From Paracoccaceae bacterium (GTDB taxonomy: Bacteria; Pseudomonadota; Alphaproteobacteria; Rhodobacterales; Rhodobacteraceae), in NCBI GenBank assembly GCA_006844665.1, contig SPJP01000018.1, forward strand, positions 1-46,200: a stretch of 46,200 nt of DNA. Direction: 5' to 3'. Shown in pieces: positions 1 through 7,903 of this stretch; position 1 is the first letter of the stretch; each line of letters begins with the position of its first letter. The translations under genes and the position numbers were made by a program. Below the pieces are notes generated by a model. It was given only the letters and a program-made list of their open reading frames with translations. It did no database searches and was not told the DNA's origin.

Positions 1-245
1 GAGGCCGCCACTTCGAATTTGCCCAGCGCCATATAAGCGAAGGCCGCGTTTTCCAGGATCACCGGGTTGTCGCGATCAACGATACTGGCCAAAGCGTAAT
101 AGTCCGCCGAGGATGCAAATTCATTGTGCATCGCGGCCGCGCGCCCTGCCAGATAATTGCCCGCCATGCCGTCAGCCGAGACCGGTGACCCAGCCATCGA
201 CAGCGAAACAGCAGTTGCAAATACAGTACCAAGCAAACGGCGCAT
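1..245 (-). CDS. TPR-like exported protein, 3' end cut by window edge
   Basis: The first 81 codons of a gene that runs off the left edge. The protein begins MRRLLGTVFATAV and continues with a hydrophobic stretch ending around SPVSADG, which reads as a cleavable Sec signal peptide of about 24 residues. After it come helix-rich segments (NYLAGRAAAMHNEF, ADYYALASIVDRDNPVILEN, AFAYMALGKFEVAA) with the Ala/Tyr/Gly spacing of tetratricopeptide repeats. I infer a periplasmic TPR protein, a scaffold for protein-protein contacts; the exact partner is not visible. It lies 99 bp downstream of the ETF-ubiquinone oxidoreductase gene in the same direction, so the two may be cotranscribed. The ATG is at 245 on the minus strand. 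Confidence 0.7.
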   Translation of the reverse strand, partial: MRRLLGTVFATAVSLSMAGSPVSADGMAGNYLAGRAAAMHNEFASSADYYALASIVDRDNPVILENAAFAYMALGKFEVAA

Positions 246-344
246 AAAGAGATCCCCGGTCAAGTTTCCAAAGAAACCTAGCCGGGGGGCGGACGGGTGT
301 CCATCCATCGGACGCCCCATCTGGATCAATGCACCGTGATCTGC

Positions 345-1994
345 CTACATATTAGGATAGTTGGGACCGTCGCCGCCCTGTGGCGTGACCCAGGTGATGT
401 TCTGGCTGGGGTCTTTGATATCGCAGGTTTTGCAATGGACGCAGTTCTGGAAGTTGATCTGGAACCGAGGGTCCTTCCCATCTTCGTGGATCACTTCGTA
501 CACGCCCGCAGGGCAATAGCGTTCTGCGGGTTCCGCGAATTGCGGCAGGTTCACCCCGATTGGGACCGAAGGATCGGTCAGCTGCAGGTGGGCAGGCTGG
601 GATTCTTCGTGGTTGGTCATACTGAACGAGACGTTGGTCAGACGGTCAAAGGACAGTTTGCCATCGGGTTTGGGGTAGTCGATGGGCTTGTACTTTTTGG
701 CCTTGCGGGTGGATGCGGCGTCCGTTTTGCCGTGGCGCAGGTTCAAAGGTGACCAGCCGAACAAGTTGTTCAGCCACATATCAGCGCCGCCCACCAGCAA
801 CGAGGTCGTCAGTCCGAATTTCGACCAGAGCGGTTTGACATTGCGCACGCGCTTTAGATCTTTGCCGATGGGGCCGGATTTCAGATCGGAATGGTAGCTT
901 TCCAGCGTGTCGCCGGAGCGGCCCTCTGCAATCGCTTCAAACGCTTTTTCGGCGGCCAGCTTGCCTGATAGCATCGCGTTGTGGTTGCCCTTGATGCGCG
1001 GGACGTTGACCAGACCGGCGGAACAGCCCAGCAGCGCGCCGCCCGGGAAGGCGGTTTTCGGGATCGACTGATAGCCGCCTTCGGTGATGGCGCGGGCGCC
1101 GTAAGCAATGCGTTTGCCGCCCTTCAACAGCTCGGCCACCATGGGGTGGTGCTTGAAGCGCTGGAATTCCATATACGGGAACAGGTAGGGGTTTTTGTAG
1201 TTCAGGTGGACAACGAAGCCGACATACACTTGGTTATTGTCCAGGTGATAGATGAACGAGCCGCCCCCGGCATTGCCGCCCAAAGGCCAGCCCATTGTGT
1301 GGGTCACGGTGCCTTCGCGATGCTTTTCAGGGTCGATTTCCCAGATTTCCTTCATGCCGAGGCCGAATTTCGGCACATCGGACCCTTTGGCCAGATCGTA
1401 TTTCGCGATCACTTGCTTGGACAGGGATCCGCGCACGCCTTCGGACAGGAAAACGTATTTACCGTTCAGCACCATGCCGGGTTCGTAAGCCGGGCCTTCG
1501 GTGCCGTCGGCGTTCTTGCCAAACTCGCCCGCGACGACGCCTTTGACCTGGCCTTCGTCCCCATAGATCAGTTCGGAACAGGCCATGCCTGGGAAAATCT
1601 CGACCCCGAGCTCTTCAGCTTGTTCGGCCATCCAGCGGCAGACATTGCCCATCGAGACGATGTAATTGCCGTGGTTGTTCATCAAAGGCGGCATCATGGC
1701 GTTGGGCATGCGGATTTGGCCTGCCTCGCCCATCATGTAGAAATTGTCTTTCTTGACTGGAACCGTGATCGGCGCGCCTTTGGCTTTCCAGTCGGGGATC
1801 AGGGCGTCCAGGCCGCAGGGATCCAGCACAGCACCGGACAGGATATGGGCCCCCACTTCAGAACCCTTTTCCAGCACAACTACATCCAGATCGGCATCCA
1901 ATTGTTTTAGACGGATCGCGGCGGACAGTCCTGCCGGGCCCGCGCCCACAATTACGACGTCGTAGTCCATCTCTTCGCGCTCTACTGCGGTCAT
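345..1994 (-). CDS. Electron transfer flavoprotein-ubiquinone oxidoreductase
   Basis: A 549-residue full-length ETF-QO. It takes electrons from reduced ETF (fed by acyl-CoA and related dehydrogenases) and passes them to ubiquinone at the inner membrane. The N-terminus holds the FAD dinucleotide fold (VIVGAGPAGLSAAIRL, about residues 14-29). The C-terminal part carries the ferredoxin-like segment with four cysteines at about 494 (CPAGVYEV), 518, 521 and 524 (CVHCKTC), which fits the single 4Fe-4S cluster of the family. Length and ends agree with bacterial ETF-QO. The DmdC-like acyl-CoA dehydrogenase at 16789 would be one kind of upstream electron source. High confidence in the family. Confidence 0.96.
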   Translation of the reverse strand: MTAVEREEMDYDVVIVGAGPAGLSAAIRLKQLDADLDVVVLEKGSEVGAHILSGAVLDPCGLDALIPDWKAKGAPITVPVKKDNFYMMGEAGQIRMPNAMMPPLMNNHGNYIVSMGNVCRWMAEQAEELGVEIFPGMACSELIYGDEGQVKGVVAGEFGKNADGTEGPAYEPGMVLNGKYVFLSEGVRGSLSKQVIAKYDLAKGSDVPKFGLGMKEIWEIDPEKHREGTVTHTMGWPLGGNAGGGSFIYHLDNNQVYVGFVVHLNYKNPYLFPYMEFQRFKHHPMVAELLKGGKRIAYGARAITEGGYQSIPKTAFPGGALLGCSAGLVNVPRIKGNHNAMLSGKLAAEKAFEAIAEGRSGDTLESYHSDLKSGPIGKDLKRVRNVKPLWSKFGLTTSLLVGGADMWLNNLFGWSPLNLRHGKTDAASTRKAKKYKPIDYPKPDGKLSFDRLTNVSFSMTNHEESQPAHLQLTDPSVPIGVNLPQFAEPAERYCPAGVYEVIHEDGKDPRFQINFQNCVHCKTCDIKDPSQNITWVTPQGGDGPNYPNM

Positions 1995-2060
1995 TGGGGC
2001 ACCCTTCGTGTTAACCTGCTTTTAGCTTGGAACACTGGGTAACGATCCGCTTTGGTCTGG

Positions 2061-2519
2061 TCAATCGCTGTGACCCGATGGCGCATCGCCCAACAGATAG
2101 CGGGGGCCCTTGCCGGTTTTTGCGGCGGCGTCTGCCGCATTCCATAGCGCGCAGCGGGGAAGCGACAGACAACCGCAGCCGATACAGCCATCCAGATTGT
2201 CGCGCATTTTCTGCAGAGAGGCGATCTGCGCGTCCAGCCGGGTTTGCATATTGGTGCTGATTTTTTTCCAATCGGCAGGCGTAGGGGTGCGGCCCCCGGG
2301 CAGATCGGACAGCAGGCTGGCGATTTCAGCAATAGAGAACCCGAATTTCTGGGCGATCATGATGAAGGATAGACGGCGGATATCGGCGCGATAGAACCGC
2401 CGCTGACCGCCTGCATTGCGCCCAACCTGTATCAAGCCTTCGCTTTCATAATAGCGGATGGCAGACACGCTTAGCCCGGTGCGGTCCGCCAGATTGCCGA
2501 TGGAGAGCATTTTTTCCAC
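2061..2519 (-). CDS. soxR: Redox-sensitive transcriptional activator SoxR
   Basis: A 152-residue MerR-family regulator. The N-terminal winged helix (MLSIGNLADRTGLSVSAIRY, GGQRRFYRADIRRL) is followed by a dimerisation helix and then the SoxR-specific cluster motif C112-x2-C115-x-C117-x5-C123 (CIGCGCLSLPRC), which holds a 2Fe-2S cluster whose oxidation by redox-active compounds or superoxide switches the protein on. MerR-type proteins activate promoters with an overlong spacer by twisting DNA. Just upstream, between soxR and the divergent VOC gene, lies a sequence matching the soxbox with a 19-bp spacer, so that gene is the obvious target. The C-terminal tail after the cluster is about 29 residues. 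Confidence 0.96.
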   Translation of the reverse strand: MEKMLSIGNLADRTGLSVSAIRYYESEGLIQVGRNAGGQRRFYRADIRRLSFIMIAQKFGFSIAEIASLLSDLPGGRTPTPADWKKISTNMQTRLDAQIASLQKMRDNLDGCIGCGCLSLPRCALWNAADAAAKTGKGPRYLLGDAPSGHSD

Positions 2520-2528
2520 AAAAATACC

Positions 2529-2559
2529 TTGACCTAAAGTGAGGTTGAGGAATTATCAG
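2529..2559 (+). promoter_or_regulatory. SoxR-controlled promoter (soxbox) of the VOC gene
   Basis: The sequence CCTAAAGTGAGGTTGAGG at 2533-2550 is an imperfect palindrome (CCTnAA-N6-TTnAGG) agreeing at 14 of 18 positions with the E. coli soxS soxbox CCTCAAGTTAACTTGAGG as I recall it. It sits between a -35 TTGACC (2529-2534) and a -10 TATCAG (2554-2559), separated by 19 bp, the overlong spacer typical of MerR-family targets. The promoter points at the VOC gene, start codon 2594. Placement and spacing are seen; the regulatory link is inferred. Confidence 0.8.
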
Positions 2560-2593
2560 CCTATCTGTCCGATAAATCAAGGAGGGACAGATC

Positions 2594-2989
2594 ATGACCA
2601 CTCAGTTTAAAGCAGACCTGGAACACGTGAACCTGACGGTGACCGACCCCAACGCAACGGCAGGCTGGATGGAAACCGTTTTCGGCTGGCGCATCCGCTG
2701 GCAGGGGCCGATCGACAGGGGGGCTTATGCGGTACATGTGGGCACAGATCAGCGCTATATCGCGCTGTTTTCGGTCCAGGACAGCCCCACACAGGCGGCC
2801 CCACGGTACCGCACGCCAGGGGCAATGAACCATCTGGCGGTTGTGGTTCCGGATCTGGAGGCGACCGAGGACGCGATCCGATCTGTGGGCTTCGCGCCGC
2901 ACCATCACGCCGAATACGCCCCCGGACGCAGGCTTTACTTCATCGATGATCAGAATATCGAGTATGAAGTTGTAAGCTACGCGCCATAA
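2594..2989 (+). CDS. VOC (glyoxalase/bleomycin-resistance fold) protein
   Basis: A 131-residue protein of the vicinal-oxygen-chelate superfamily. Two beta-alpha-beta-beta modules are visible: DLEHVNLTVTDPNATAGWME at residues 9-28 and NHLAVVVPDLEATEDAIRSV at 79-98. Candidate metal ligands are His11, His80 and a Glu in the last strand (IEYEVVSY, Glu123 or Glu125). A strong Shine-Dalgarno, GGAGGGAC (2581-2588), precedes the ATG. The gene is divergent from soxR and lies behind a soxbox promoter, so it is probably induced by redox-cycling compounds. The substrate is unknown: VOC proteins may be glyoxalases, dioxygenases or drug-binding resistance proteins. The SoxR link favours detoxification of a redox-active or reactive carbonyl compound. 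Confidence 0.88.
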   Translation: MTTQFKADLEHVNLTVTDPNATAGWMETVFGWRIRWQGPIDRGAYAVHVGTDQRYIALFSVQDSPTQAAPRYRTPGAMNHLAVVVPDLEATEDAIRSVGFAPHHHAEYAPGRRLYFIDDQNIEYEVVSYAP

Positions 2990-3060
2990 CAACCCTTGCG
3001 CGGGGGACGGGCGTGTTTATGTTAGCGCTTCGAGTTTCGTCAAAGGATAATGACAGCACC

Positions 3061-3531
3061 ATGGAGAAGATCCCGCTGACCCGCGTCGGCTATACAAAAC
3101 TGGACGGCGAGTTGAAGCAGCTGAAATCCGTAGACCGCCCCTCGGTGATCCGCGCGATTGCCGAGGCGCGCGAACATGGTGACCTTTCGGAAAACGCCGA
3201 ATACCACGCAGCCCGCGAACAGCAGTCCCATATCGAAGGTCGGATCAAAGAGCTGGAGGCGATCATCTCGCTTGCCGACATCATCGATCCTGCGAAGCAG
3301 ACCGGCGCGATCAAATTCGGCGCGACAGTGACCATCGTGGATGAGGACACCGACGAAGAAAAAACCTACACTATCGTGGGCGAGCCCGAAGCGAATATCG
3401 AGGCTGGGTTGCTGAACCTGAAAAGCCCCATCGCCCGGGCTATGATCGGCAAAGAAGAAGGCGACAGTGTCGAAGTGCGCACCCCTGGGGGGACGCGCTC
3501 TTATGAAATCCTTTCGATCGTTTATAAGTGA
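3061..3531 (+). CDS. greA: Transcription elongation factor GreA
   Basis: A 156-residue GreA. It inserts its N-terminal coiled coil into the secondary channel of RNA polymerase and stimulates cleavage of backtracked RNA. The protein shows the coiled coil with the conserved GDLSENAEYHAAREQQ tip (about residues 40-55), followed by the C-terminal FKBP-like domain ending with SPIARAMIGKEEGD and VRTPGGTRSYEILSIVY. An in-frame GTG at 3013 would add 16 residues but has no family support; the ATG at 3061 gives the standard GreA N-terminus MEKIPLTRVGYTKL and the usual length. The next gene begins 9 bp after its stop. Confidence 0.96.
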   Translation: MEKIPLTRVGYTKLDGELKQLKSVDRPSVIRAIAEAREHGDLSENAEYHAAREQQSHIEGRIKELEAIISLADIIDPAKQTGAIKFGATVTIVDEDTDEEKTYTIVGEPEANIEAGLLNLKSPIARAMIGKEEGDSVEVRTPGGTRSYEILSIVYK

Positions 3532-3540
3532 TCCAGAAGG

Positions 3541-4596
3541 ATGGCCAATCCTGAACCCCCGAACGAAACCGGTCCACGACGCGACGCACGCCCCATGTCT
3601 TTGGGGGTGTTCGACAAGCGTGACACAGGCGTAAACATCACGGCGGTCGAATTGATCGCTGGCGGGCTAAGCGTCATATGGCTGGGCGGGGTTGCTGTTG
3701 CGTTTTTCGTCTTTGATCTGGCCAAAGAAGGCACGACGGAACAGCCGTTCGGCTTTGTCATTATGCTGTTGTCCATTTTCATGCCAATCGCGTTGATCTG
3801 GGTGACGGCGGCTGTGGCGCGCACCGCCCGCGTGATGCGCGAAGAAGCCAACCGCCTGCAGGGCGCGATCACCGCGATGCGCTATGCCTATGTGGAACAG
3901 GCCCAGGGTGGCATTGGCGGGCTGAAGCCCGGTGTCGAACGCAAGCTGGATGAAATTGCCGCCGCCCAAAAGCAGACCGAAACGACGCTGGTGAAATTCG
4001 CCTCGCGCCGGGATGTGCCTGTATCGGAAGAAAAACCAGCCCTAAGCGCCAATCCGCCAGAGCCGCCTGCGAAAGGCCAACCCGCTTTGGCCCTCGGCAC
4101 GCCTGCGGAAGAGCTGGCACGGGAACAAATCTCGGTCGCGGATTTCATCAAGGCGGCGAATTTCCCGGAAACGGCCGAGGATAAAGACGGGTTCCGCGCC
4201 CTGCGTCTGGCGCTAGAGGACCGGGAAGCGGCCAAGCTGATCCGCTCGGCCCAGGATATTCTGACGCTGCTGAGCCAAGAGGGCATCTATATGGATGACC
4301 TGCGGCCCGACCGTGCCAAGCCCGACCTGTGGCGGCGCTTTGCCAATGGCGAGCGCAGCGGCAATGTGGCCAGTTTGGGTGGTATCAGGGACCGCAGCTG
4401 TTTGGCGCTGACATCCGCGCGGATGCGGTCTGACCCGGTGTTTCGCGACACCGCCCACCATTTCCTGCGCCAGTTCGACCGCACTTTGGTGGATTTCGAA
4501 AGCCATGCCAGCGATGAAGAGCTGGCGCGCTTTGCGGAAACACGCTCGGCCCGGGCGTTTATGCTGCTGGGCCGGGTGACGGGAATGTTCGACTAA
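3541..4596 (+). CDS. Membrane-anchored protein of unknown function
   Basis: A 351-residue protein that I do not recognise beyond a family resemblance to conserved Rhodobacteraceae hypotheticals. Two hydrophobic helices lie near the N-terminus (about residues 35-60, AGGLSVIWLGGVAVAFFVF, and 70-92, FVIMLLSIFMPIALIWVTAA). A probable coiled coil follows (VMREEANRLQGAITAMRYAY, LDEIAAAQKQTETTLVKFAS), then a Pro/Ala-rich linker near 160-190 and a soluble helical domain of about 150 residues. The start is uncertain: AGAAGG abuts the ATG at 3541 with no spacer, and a second in-frame ATG lies near 3595. It follows greA by 9 bp and converges on moeA with a 10-bp gap. Confidence 0.75.
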   Translation: MANPEPPNETGPRRDARPMSLGVFDKRDTGVNITAVELIAGGLSVIWLGGVAVAFFVFDLAKEGTTEQPFGFVIMLLSIFMPIALIWVTAAVARTARVMREEANRLQGAITAMRYAYVEQAQGGIGGLKPGVERKLDEIAAAQKQTETTLVKFASRRDVPVSEEKPALSANPPEPPAKGQPALALGTPAEELAREQISVADFIKAANFPETAEDKDGFRALRLALEDREAAKLIRSAQDILTLLSQEGIYMDDLRPDRAKPDLWRRFANGERSGNVASLGGIRDRSCLALTSARMRSDPVFRDTAHHFLRQFDRTLVDFESHASDEELARFAETRSARAFMLLGRVTGMFD

Positions 4597-4606
4597 TTGC
4601 AGTGGT

Positions 4607-5854
4607 TTAGAACGGCAGGAACCGGACCGGATCGCCGGGCTGGACCAGCCGCTCGCCCTCGGGCAGATCCACCAGCCCCGTGGCCCAGGACAGCCCCGAA
4701 ATGCGCCCCGATCCTTCGGACGCAAAGACCTCGGCCCCGCCATCCGCATTCAGCCGGGCCCGCAGATATTCGCGGCGTCCGGCTTTCATCTTTTTGGTGA
4801 AGGCCGCGGGGACGGTGAAGCCTTGGTCCAACTGCCAGCCTTCGCCCGACAAGGCGCGGGCGGCGGGCTTGGCGAAGATATGGGCGCAGACAAAGGCGGC
4901 GACGGGATTGCCCGGCAAGCCGAAAATCGGCGTGCCCTCCCACAGACCCAGCGCCAAGGGCCGCCCCGGCTTCATCGCGATGCGCCACAGGTTCAGGGAC
5001 CCGGTTTGATCCAGCAAGGCCGACACATGGTCTTCGTCCCCGGCCGATGCGCCGCCCGAGGTCAGGATCATATCGGCCTGCTGCGCGCCTTGGTTCAAAC
5101 GCGCGGCTAAGGCGGCGCGGTTGTCCGGCACAAGGCCCAGATCCACAGGCTGGAACCCCCAAGCCGCGATTTGGGCCAGCAACATGGGGCGATTGGCGTC
5201 GTAAATCTGGTGGGGCTGGGCCGGATCGCTTGCGTTCACAACCTCGTCGCCCGTGGACAGAACGCCGATGCGCAGGGGGGTATGGACCGTGACTTGGGAC
5301 ACCCCGATGGCAGCCAATAAGGCCAGATCCTGGGGCCGTAGGCGCGCGCCTTTGGGCAGGGCTGAGGCCCCTTTGGTCAGATCCTCGCCCGCTTTGCGGA
5401 TATTCGCGCCGGGCTTCAAAGGGCCGTGAAAGGCGATTTCGGTGGCGTTTGCGCTGGTGTCTTCTTGCAAAAGCACGGTGTCGACCCCGGCGGGGACCAT
5501 GGCGCCGGTCAGGATGCGGACGGCGTGGCCGGGGGGGATGTCGCCCAAAAACGGGGCGCCCGCTGCGGAACGGCCCGGCACCAAAGGCACGGTGAAAGGC
5601 CCCGCGCCCGGCCAGTCGGCGGCGCGGACGGCGTAGCCATCGACGGCGGAATTGGCATAGGGCGGATTGGCGCGCTGTGCGGTCACGTCTGCGGCCAGAA
5701 CCCGGCCAAGGGCCCGAAAAATAGGCAAGGTTTCAGTGCCGACGATGGGGGTTAGGGCGGTGCGCAGGGCCTCCAACGCCTCGTCCACCGGGGTCCAGTG
5801 GTGGCCGGGGGGCAGCGCGAAGCAGTCGTTTTTCAGGGGTGGCGGCAGGCTCAT
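4607..5854 (-). CDS. moeA: Molybdopterin molybdotransferase MoeA
   Basis: A 415-residue MoeA, the enzyme that inserts molybdate into adenylylated molybdopterin. The family landmarks are all present: the N-terminal region with RALGRVLAADVTAQRANPPY and NSAVDGYAVRAADW, the RILTGAMVPAGVDTVLLQED segment, the central MoCF-binding domain with GVLSTGDEVV and MILTSGGASAGDEDHV, and the C-terminal beta domain. It is the last gene of a minus-strand operon fdhD-mobA-mobB-moeA, overlapping mobB by 4 bp (ATGA), which suggests translational coupling. A small proline-rich start (MSLPPPLKNDCFALPPG) precedes the conserved part. Confidence 0.95.
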   Translation of the reverse strand: MSLPPPLKNDCFALPPGHHWTPVDEALEALRTALTPIVGTETLPIFRALGRVLAADVTAQRANPPYANSAVDGYAVRAADWPGAGPFTVPLVPGRSAAGAPFLGDIPPGHAVRILTGAMVPAGVDTVLLQEDTSANATEIAFHGPLKPGANIRKAGEDLTKGASALPKGARLRPQDLALLAAIGVSQVTVHTPLRIGVLSTGDEVVNASDPAQPHQIYDANRPMLLAQIAAWGFQPVDLGLVPDNRAALAARLNQGAQQADMILTSGGASAGDEDHVSALLDQTGSLNLWRIAMKPGRPLALGLWEGTPIFGLPGNPVAAFVCAHIFAKPAARALSGEGWQLDQGFTVPAAFTKKMKAGRREYLRARLNADGGAEVFASEGSGRISGLSWATGLVDLPEGERLVQPGDPVRFLPF

Positions 5855-6336
5855 AAGGCCACCTGCGCCAGGATGAAATCAGCGATGGCAGCGGTGTCGT
5901 CCAGATCAAACTGAGGCAATGCCACATCCAACACGGTGTCAGAGGCCACGGCGCAGACATGGTCGTCCAGATACAGATCCCGCCCGCTGTCTTTTCGGTA
6001 GGTGGCCAGTTTTTGGTGGGTTCCGGCCTTCCAGCCTTCGACCAGGACCAGATCGGCGGGGGACAGTTGGGCCAGCAGATGATCCACAGAGGGTTCCGGC
6101 GCGCCACGCAGTTCGGTCATCAAGGCCCAGCGCTGCCCGCCCGCGACCAACACCTGAGACGCGCCTGCCACTCGGTGGCGGTGGCTGTCGCGCCCGGGCT
6201 CATCAACGTCAAACGCATGATGGGCGTGTTTCAGGGTCGAGACGGTAAAGCCCCTTGCGCAAATCTCGGTCACCAGCCGTTCGACCAGGCCGGTTTTGCC
6301 GGTGTTTTTCCAACCTATGATGCCGAATGTCTTCAC
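5851..6336 (-). CDS. mobB: Molybdopterin-guanine dinucleotide biosynthesis protein MobB
   Basis: A 161-residue GTP-binding accessory protein for formation of the molybdopterin guanine dinucleotide cofactor. The N-terminus carries a P-loop, GWKNTGKTGLVERL (about residues 8-21), and the family sequence STLKHAHHAFDVDEPGRDSHRHRVAGA follows in two visible parts: HAHHAFDVDEPGRDS and HRHRVAGASQVLVA. The segment DLVLVEGWKAGTHQKLATYR is also typical. It overlaps mobA upstream by 4 bp and moeA downstream by 4 bp, so the three proteins are likely translated from one message. Confidence 0.94.
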   Translation of the reverse strand: MKTFGIIGWKNTGKTGLVERLVTEICARGFTVSTLKHAHHAFDVDEPGRDSHRHRVAGASQVLVAGGQRWALMTELRGAPEPSVDHLLAQLSPADLVLVEGWKAGTHQKLATYRKDSGRDLYLDDHVCAVASDTVLDVALPQFDLDDTAAIADFILAQVAL

Positions 6337-6923
6337 AAGAACCCCTGTGCCCGGGCCAGATCCTCTGGTGTGTTGATGTTGAAGAAGGGGTCAAAGCCGT
6401 CTGCCGGAAACATGGCTTGGCCTGCGCCGTGCTTGTCGGTCCACAGGACCACCTTGCGCAGGCCCTCTTGCAACGCGGCGCGCAGGTCATCGCGCAAGGA
6501 AACCGGCCACAGACCGAATGTGGGATGGCGGTTTTTGCCCCGGTCCGGATCAGGGGTGGCGGCCAGGGCCAGGGGGCCCGCTGTGCGCAGCTGTTCCACC
6601 AGATCGAGGGGGAAGAACGGGGTGTCGGCGGCCACGCTGACCACGGCGTCGGCCCCGTTTTCGGCTGCCCAATCCATGCCCGCCAGAACCCCCGCCAAGG
6701 GGCCGACAAAGCCTTGGATCGTGTCGGGCAACACCGGCAGATCGTAAGCGCTGAACCGTTCGGGATCGCCGTTGGCGTTCAGCACGATCCGGTCCACTTG
6801 TGGTGCCAGACGATCCACGCAGCGGGCCAGCAGGCTTTGCCCGCCCAGCATCAAAGCGGCTTTATCCGCGCCGCCCATGCGGGTGGCCCGACCGCCTGCT
6901 AAGATAACCCCAACCGTATTCAT
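6333..6923 (-). CDS. mobA: Molybdenum cofactor guanylyltransferase MobA
   Basis: A 196-residue nucleotidyltransferase that joins GMP from GTP to Mo-molybdopterin, giving MGD. The signature LAGGRATRMGGADKAALMLG lies at about residues 8-27, and the metal-binding region AADTPFFPLDL and the C-terminal FFNINTPEDLARAQ are typical. The start at 6923 (MNTVGVILAGG) is chosen because it gives the family N-terminus and forms an ATGA overlap with the fdhD stop; the longer reading up to 7115 would be a shadow of fdhD. The product is needed by enzymes of the DMSO-reductase family such as formate dehydrogenase. Confidence 0.95.
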   Translation of the reverse strand: MNTVGVILAGGRATRMGGADKAALMLGGQSLLARCVDRLAPQVDRIVLNANGDPERFSAYDLPVLPDTIQGFVGPLAGVLAGMDWAAENGADAVVSVAADTPFFPLDLVEQLRTAGPLALAATPDPDRGKNRHPTFGLWPVSLRDDLRAALQEGLRKVVLWTDKHGAGQAMFPADGFDPFFNINTPEDLARAQGFL

Positions 6924-7834
6924 GAAGCGTTGGACCCGGCCGAGGATACCCCTGCCCGCGCTGATTTGCGGCCCGATTTTGCAGGCTCGTCCGGCAGGTT
7001 CGCCAGATCGGCGTCGCGTTCCAACCGCTCGGCCCCGGACAAACAAACAAAGCGCTTGCCCCGCATCCGCCCGATCAGGGTCAGGCCAACCTGCTGGGCG
7101 ATTTCCACGCCCCAAGCCGTGAAGCCCGACCGTGATGCCAGCACCGGAATGCCCATAAGCGCGGTTTTGATCACCATTTCCGAGGTCAGACGCCCGGTTG
7201 TGTAAAGGGTTTTGTCAGCGGGATCGACGCTTTCGGCCCGCATCCAGCCTGCGATTTTGTCCACCGCGTTGTGGCGGCCCACGTCTTCCATATAGACCAA
7301 AGGGCGGTCGCCCTGGCACAGAACCGACCCGTGGATCGCCCCTGCATCCAAGTAAAGGCTGGGGGTCGTGTTGATCCGGTGGGCCAAGGCGAACAGGTCC
7401 GAGGTACGGACCGTGGTTTGCGGCAAAGTCAGGCCTTCCAGCCCTTCCATCATATCGCCAAACACTGTGCCCACAGCGCAGCCGCTGGTGCGGGTTTTGC
7501 GGGCGAGCTTTGCCTCGTGATCGGTTTCAACGGCTGTGCGAACGACGACGACCTCTAGATCCTCGTCATATTCGACCCCGGTCACCACATCATCAGCGCT
7601 GAGCATGCCCTGATTGGCCAGAAAGCCCAGTGCAAGATATTCCGGGTAGTCGCCGATGGTCATCGCGGTGACGATTTCGCGGCTGTTCAGATAGATCGTC
7701 AGCGGGCGTTCTTCGACCACGTTCAACGACAGCTCGGCCCCTTCAGGGCCAGTGCCCGTCACAGCGCGCGTCAGCCCGGCGCGCGACAGGTCCGGCGCGA
7801 TCAGATAGGAATGGGGTGCATCACGATTTGTCAT
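6920..7834 (-). CDS. fdhD: FdhD sulfur carrier / formate dehydrogenase accessory protein
   Basis: A 304-residue FdhD, which carries sulfur from a cysteine desulfurase to the molybdenum centre of formate dehydrogenase. The family cores are visible: EERPLTIYLNSREIVTAMTI, EYLALGFLANQGML, VEDVGRHNAVDKIAGW (written YMEDVGRHNAVDK here) and LTSEMVIKTALMGIPVLASR. The sulfur-carrying loop reads RTSGCAVGTVFG with a single cysteine, Cys119; the second cysteine of the CxxC found in E. coli FdhD is not there. It heads the minus-strand Moco operon and overlaps mobA by 4 bp. The C-terminus has a short Ser/Ala tail. Confidence 0.93.
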   Translation of the reverse strand: MTNRDAPHSYLIAPDLSRAGLTRAVTGTGPEGAELSLNVVEERPLTIYLNSREIVTAMTIGDYPEYLALGFLANQGMLSADDVVTGVEYDEDLEVVVVRTAVETDHEAKLARKTRTSGCAVGTVFGDMMEGLEGLTLPQTTVRTSDLFALAHRINTTPSLYLDAGAIHGSVLCQGDRPLVYMEDVGRHNAVDKIAGWMRAESVDPADKTLYTTGRLTSEMVIKTALMGIPVLASRSGFTAWGVEIAQQVGLTLIGRMRGKRFVCLSGAERLERDADLANLPDEPAKSGRKSARAGVSSAGSNAS

Positions 7835-7903
7835 TTGAGTTCATTCTCATTGCAGGATACCCGTTGGGCATTAACGCAGGGCTTCGCCGTGAAGACAACC
7901 ACC

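Noticed and set aside
981-1910. A 309-codon open frame opposite the ETF-QO gene
   Set aside because: Antisense shadow of a strongly recognised gene; the translation is His/Gly/Ala-rich with no family features.
3013-3060. GTG start giving a longer GreA
   Set aside because: The extra 16 residues have no counterpart in GreA, and the ATG at 3061 gives the usual length of 156.
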